DNA of 5,255 bases from Candidatus Thalassarchaeaceae archaeon. GTDB lineage: Archaea; Thermoplasmatota; Poseidoniia; Poseidoniales; Thalassarchaeaceae. The stretch lies in contig JAQXFA010000034.1 of NCBI GenBank assembly GCA_029250565.1, positions 1 through 5,255 on the forward strand. Direction: 5' to 3'. Both the position numbers and the translations under genes were made by a program. This document shows positions 4,990 to 5,255 of the stretch, one piece after another. The notes beneath the pieces were generated by a model. It ran no database searches and had not been told where the DNA came from. It saw nothing but the letters and a program-made list of their open reading frames with translations. Each line of letters opens with the position of its first letter. Positions within the stretch are counted from its first letter, which is position 1.

Positions 4990-5255
4990 ATCCGGTTGAT
5001 CCTGCCGGAGGCGACCGCTATTGGAGTTCGATTAAGCCATGCGAGTCTAGAGGCTTAGGCCTCGGCGTACCGCTCAGTAACACGTGGATAACCTGCCCTG
5101 TTCAGGGGGATAACCTCGCGAAAGTGAGAATAATACCCCATAGTTCACCATGCCTGGAACGGTTGGTGGATTAAAGCTCAGGCGGAACAGGATGGGTCTG
5201 CGGCGTATCAGGTAGTAGGGGGTGTAATGGACCTCCTAGCCCTCGACGCGTACGG
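4990..5255 (+). rRNA. rrs: 16S ribosomal RNA, 5' part
   Basis: TCCGGTTGATCCTGCCGGAGG at the start is the near-universal archaeal 16S 5' end. Further conserved blocks follow: TTAAGCCATGCGAGTC, CTCAGTAACACGTGGATAA, GAATAATACCCCATAG and CTGCGGCGTATCAGGTAGTAGG. About 266 of the expected 1,470 or so bases are present and the gene runs off the window. The mature 5' end is placed within a base or two by comparison with other archaeal genes. The pattern GGATAACCTGCCCT...GGGGATAACCTCG resembles Marine Group II and related Thermoplasmata, judged by eye. It lies on the same strand as the upstream protein operon, with its own structured leader. Whether a 23S gene follows cannot be seen here; in Thermoplasmata the rRNA genes are often unlinked. 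Confidence 0.98.

Noticed and set aside
1..5255. CRISPR array, insertion sequence, integrase, defence or biosynthetic system
   Set aside because: No spaced direct repeats, terminal inverted repeats or relevant protein families were seen. The window is core ribosomal and translocon genes plus 16S rRNA.

Overview
The window reads as chromosomal DNA of a marine euryarchaeon, most likely Marine Group II (Poseidoniales, class Thermoplasmata) or a close relative. Three things point there: archaeal-type ribosomal proteins (eL19, and the archaeal/eukaryotic forms of uL18, uS5, uL30 and uL15), an archaeal 16S rRNA 5' end, and the arrangement itself, with a 16S gene next to the end of a spectinomycin (spc) operon. 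I recall this linkage from Group II environmental clones but could not check it. The assignment is by eye.

Layout. Bases 1-4459 are the distal end of an archaeal spc operon, all on the + strand: the 3' part of rpl19e, then rpl18, rps5, rpl30, rpl15 and secY. The genes are tightly packed (1-nt overlap, 4-nt gap, 4-nt overlap, 13-nt gap, then 55 nt before secY), which implies one polycistronic transcript. Bases 4460-4989 contain no convincing protein gene. They begin with a hairpin pair and a T-rich tract (probable operon end), pass through a very AT-rich stretch (31 G+C in 120 bases at 4501-4620), and enter a GC-richer stretch (95 of 180 at 4681-4860) full of complementary segments. That stretch looks like the 5' leader of the 16S precursor. 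The 16S gene starts near 4990 and runs off the window at 5255.

How it works together. The five ribosomal proteins are parts of the large (eL19, uL18, uL30, uL15) and small (uS5) subunits. SecY is the channel of the Sec translocon, to which ribosomes dock. The 16S rRNA is the small-subunit scaffold that uS5 binds. The segment is therefore all ribosome assembly and membrane targeting.

Most of the content is ordinary housekeeping. The parts worth a second look are: a SecY carrying about 130 extra N-terminal residues with four predicted membrane helices; a uS5 with a roughly 40-residue acidic-then-basic N-terminal extension; a structured, possibly pseudoknotted RNA region in the 16S leader; and a perfect Shine-Dalgarno sequence in that leader followed by a start-stop codon pair and a 22-codon ORF. 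I found no CRISPR, mobile element, defence system or tRNA.
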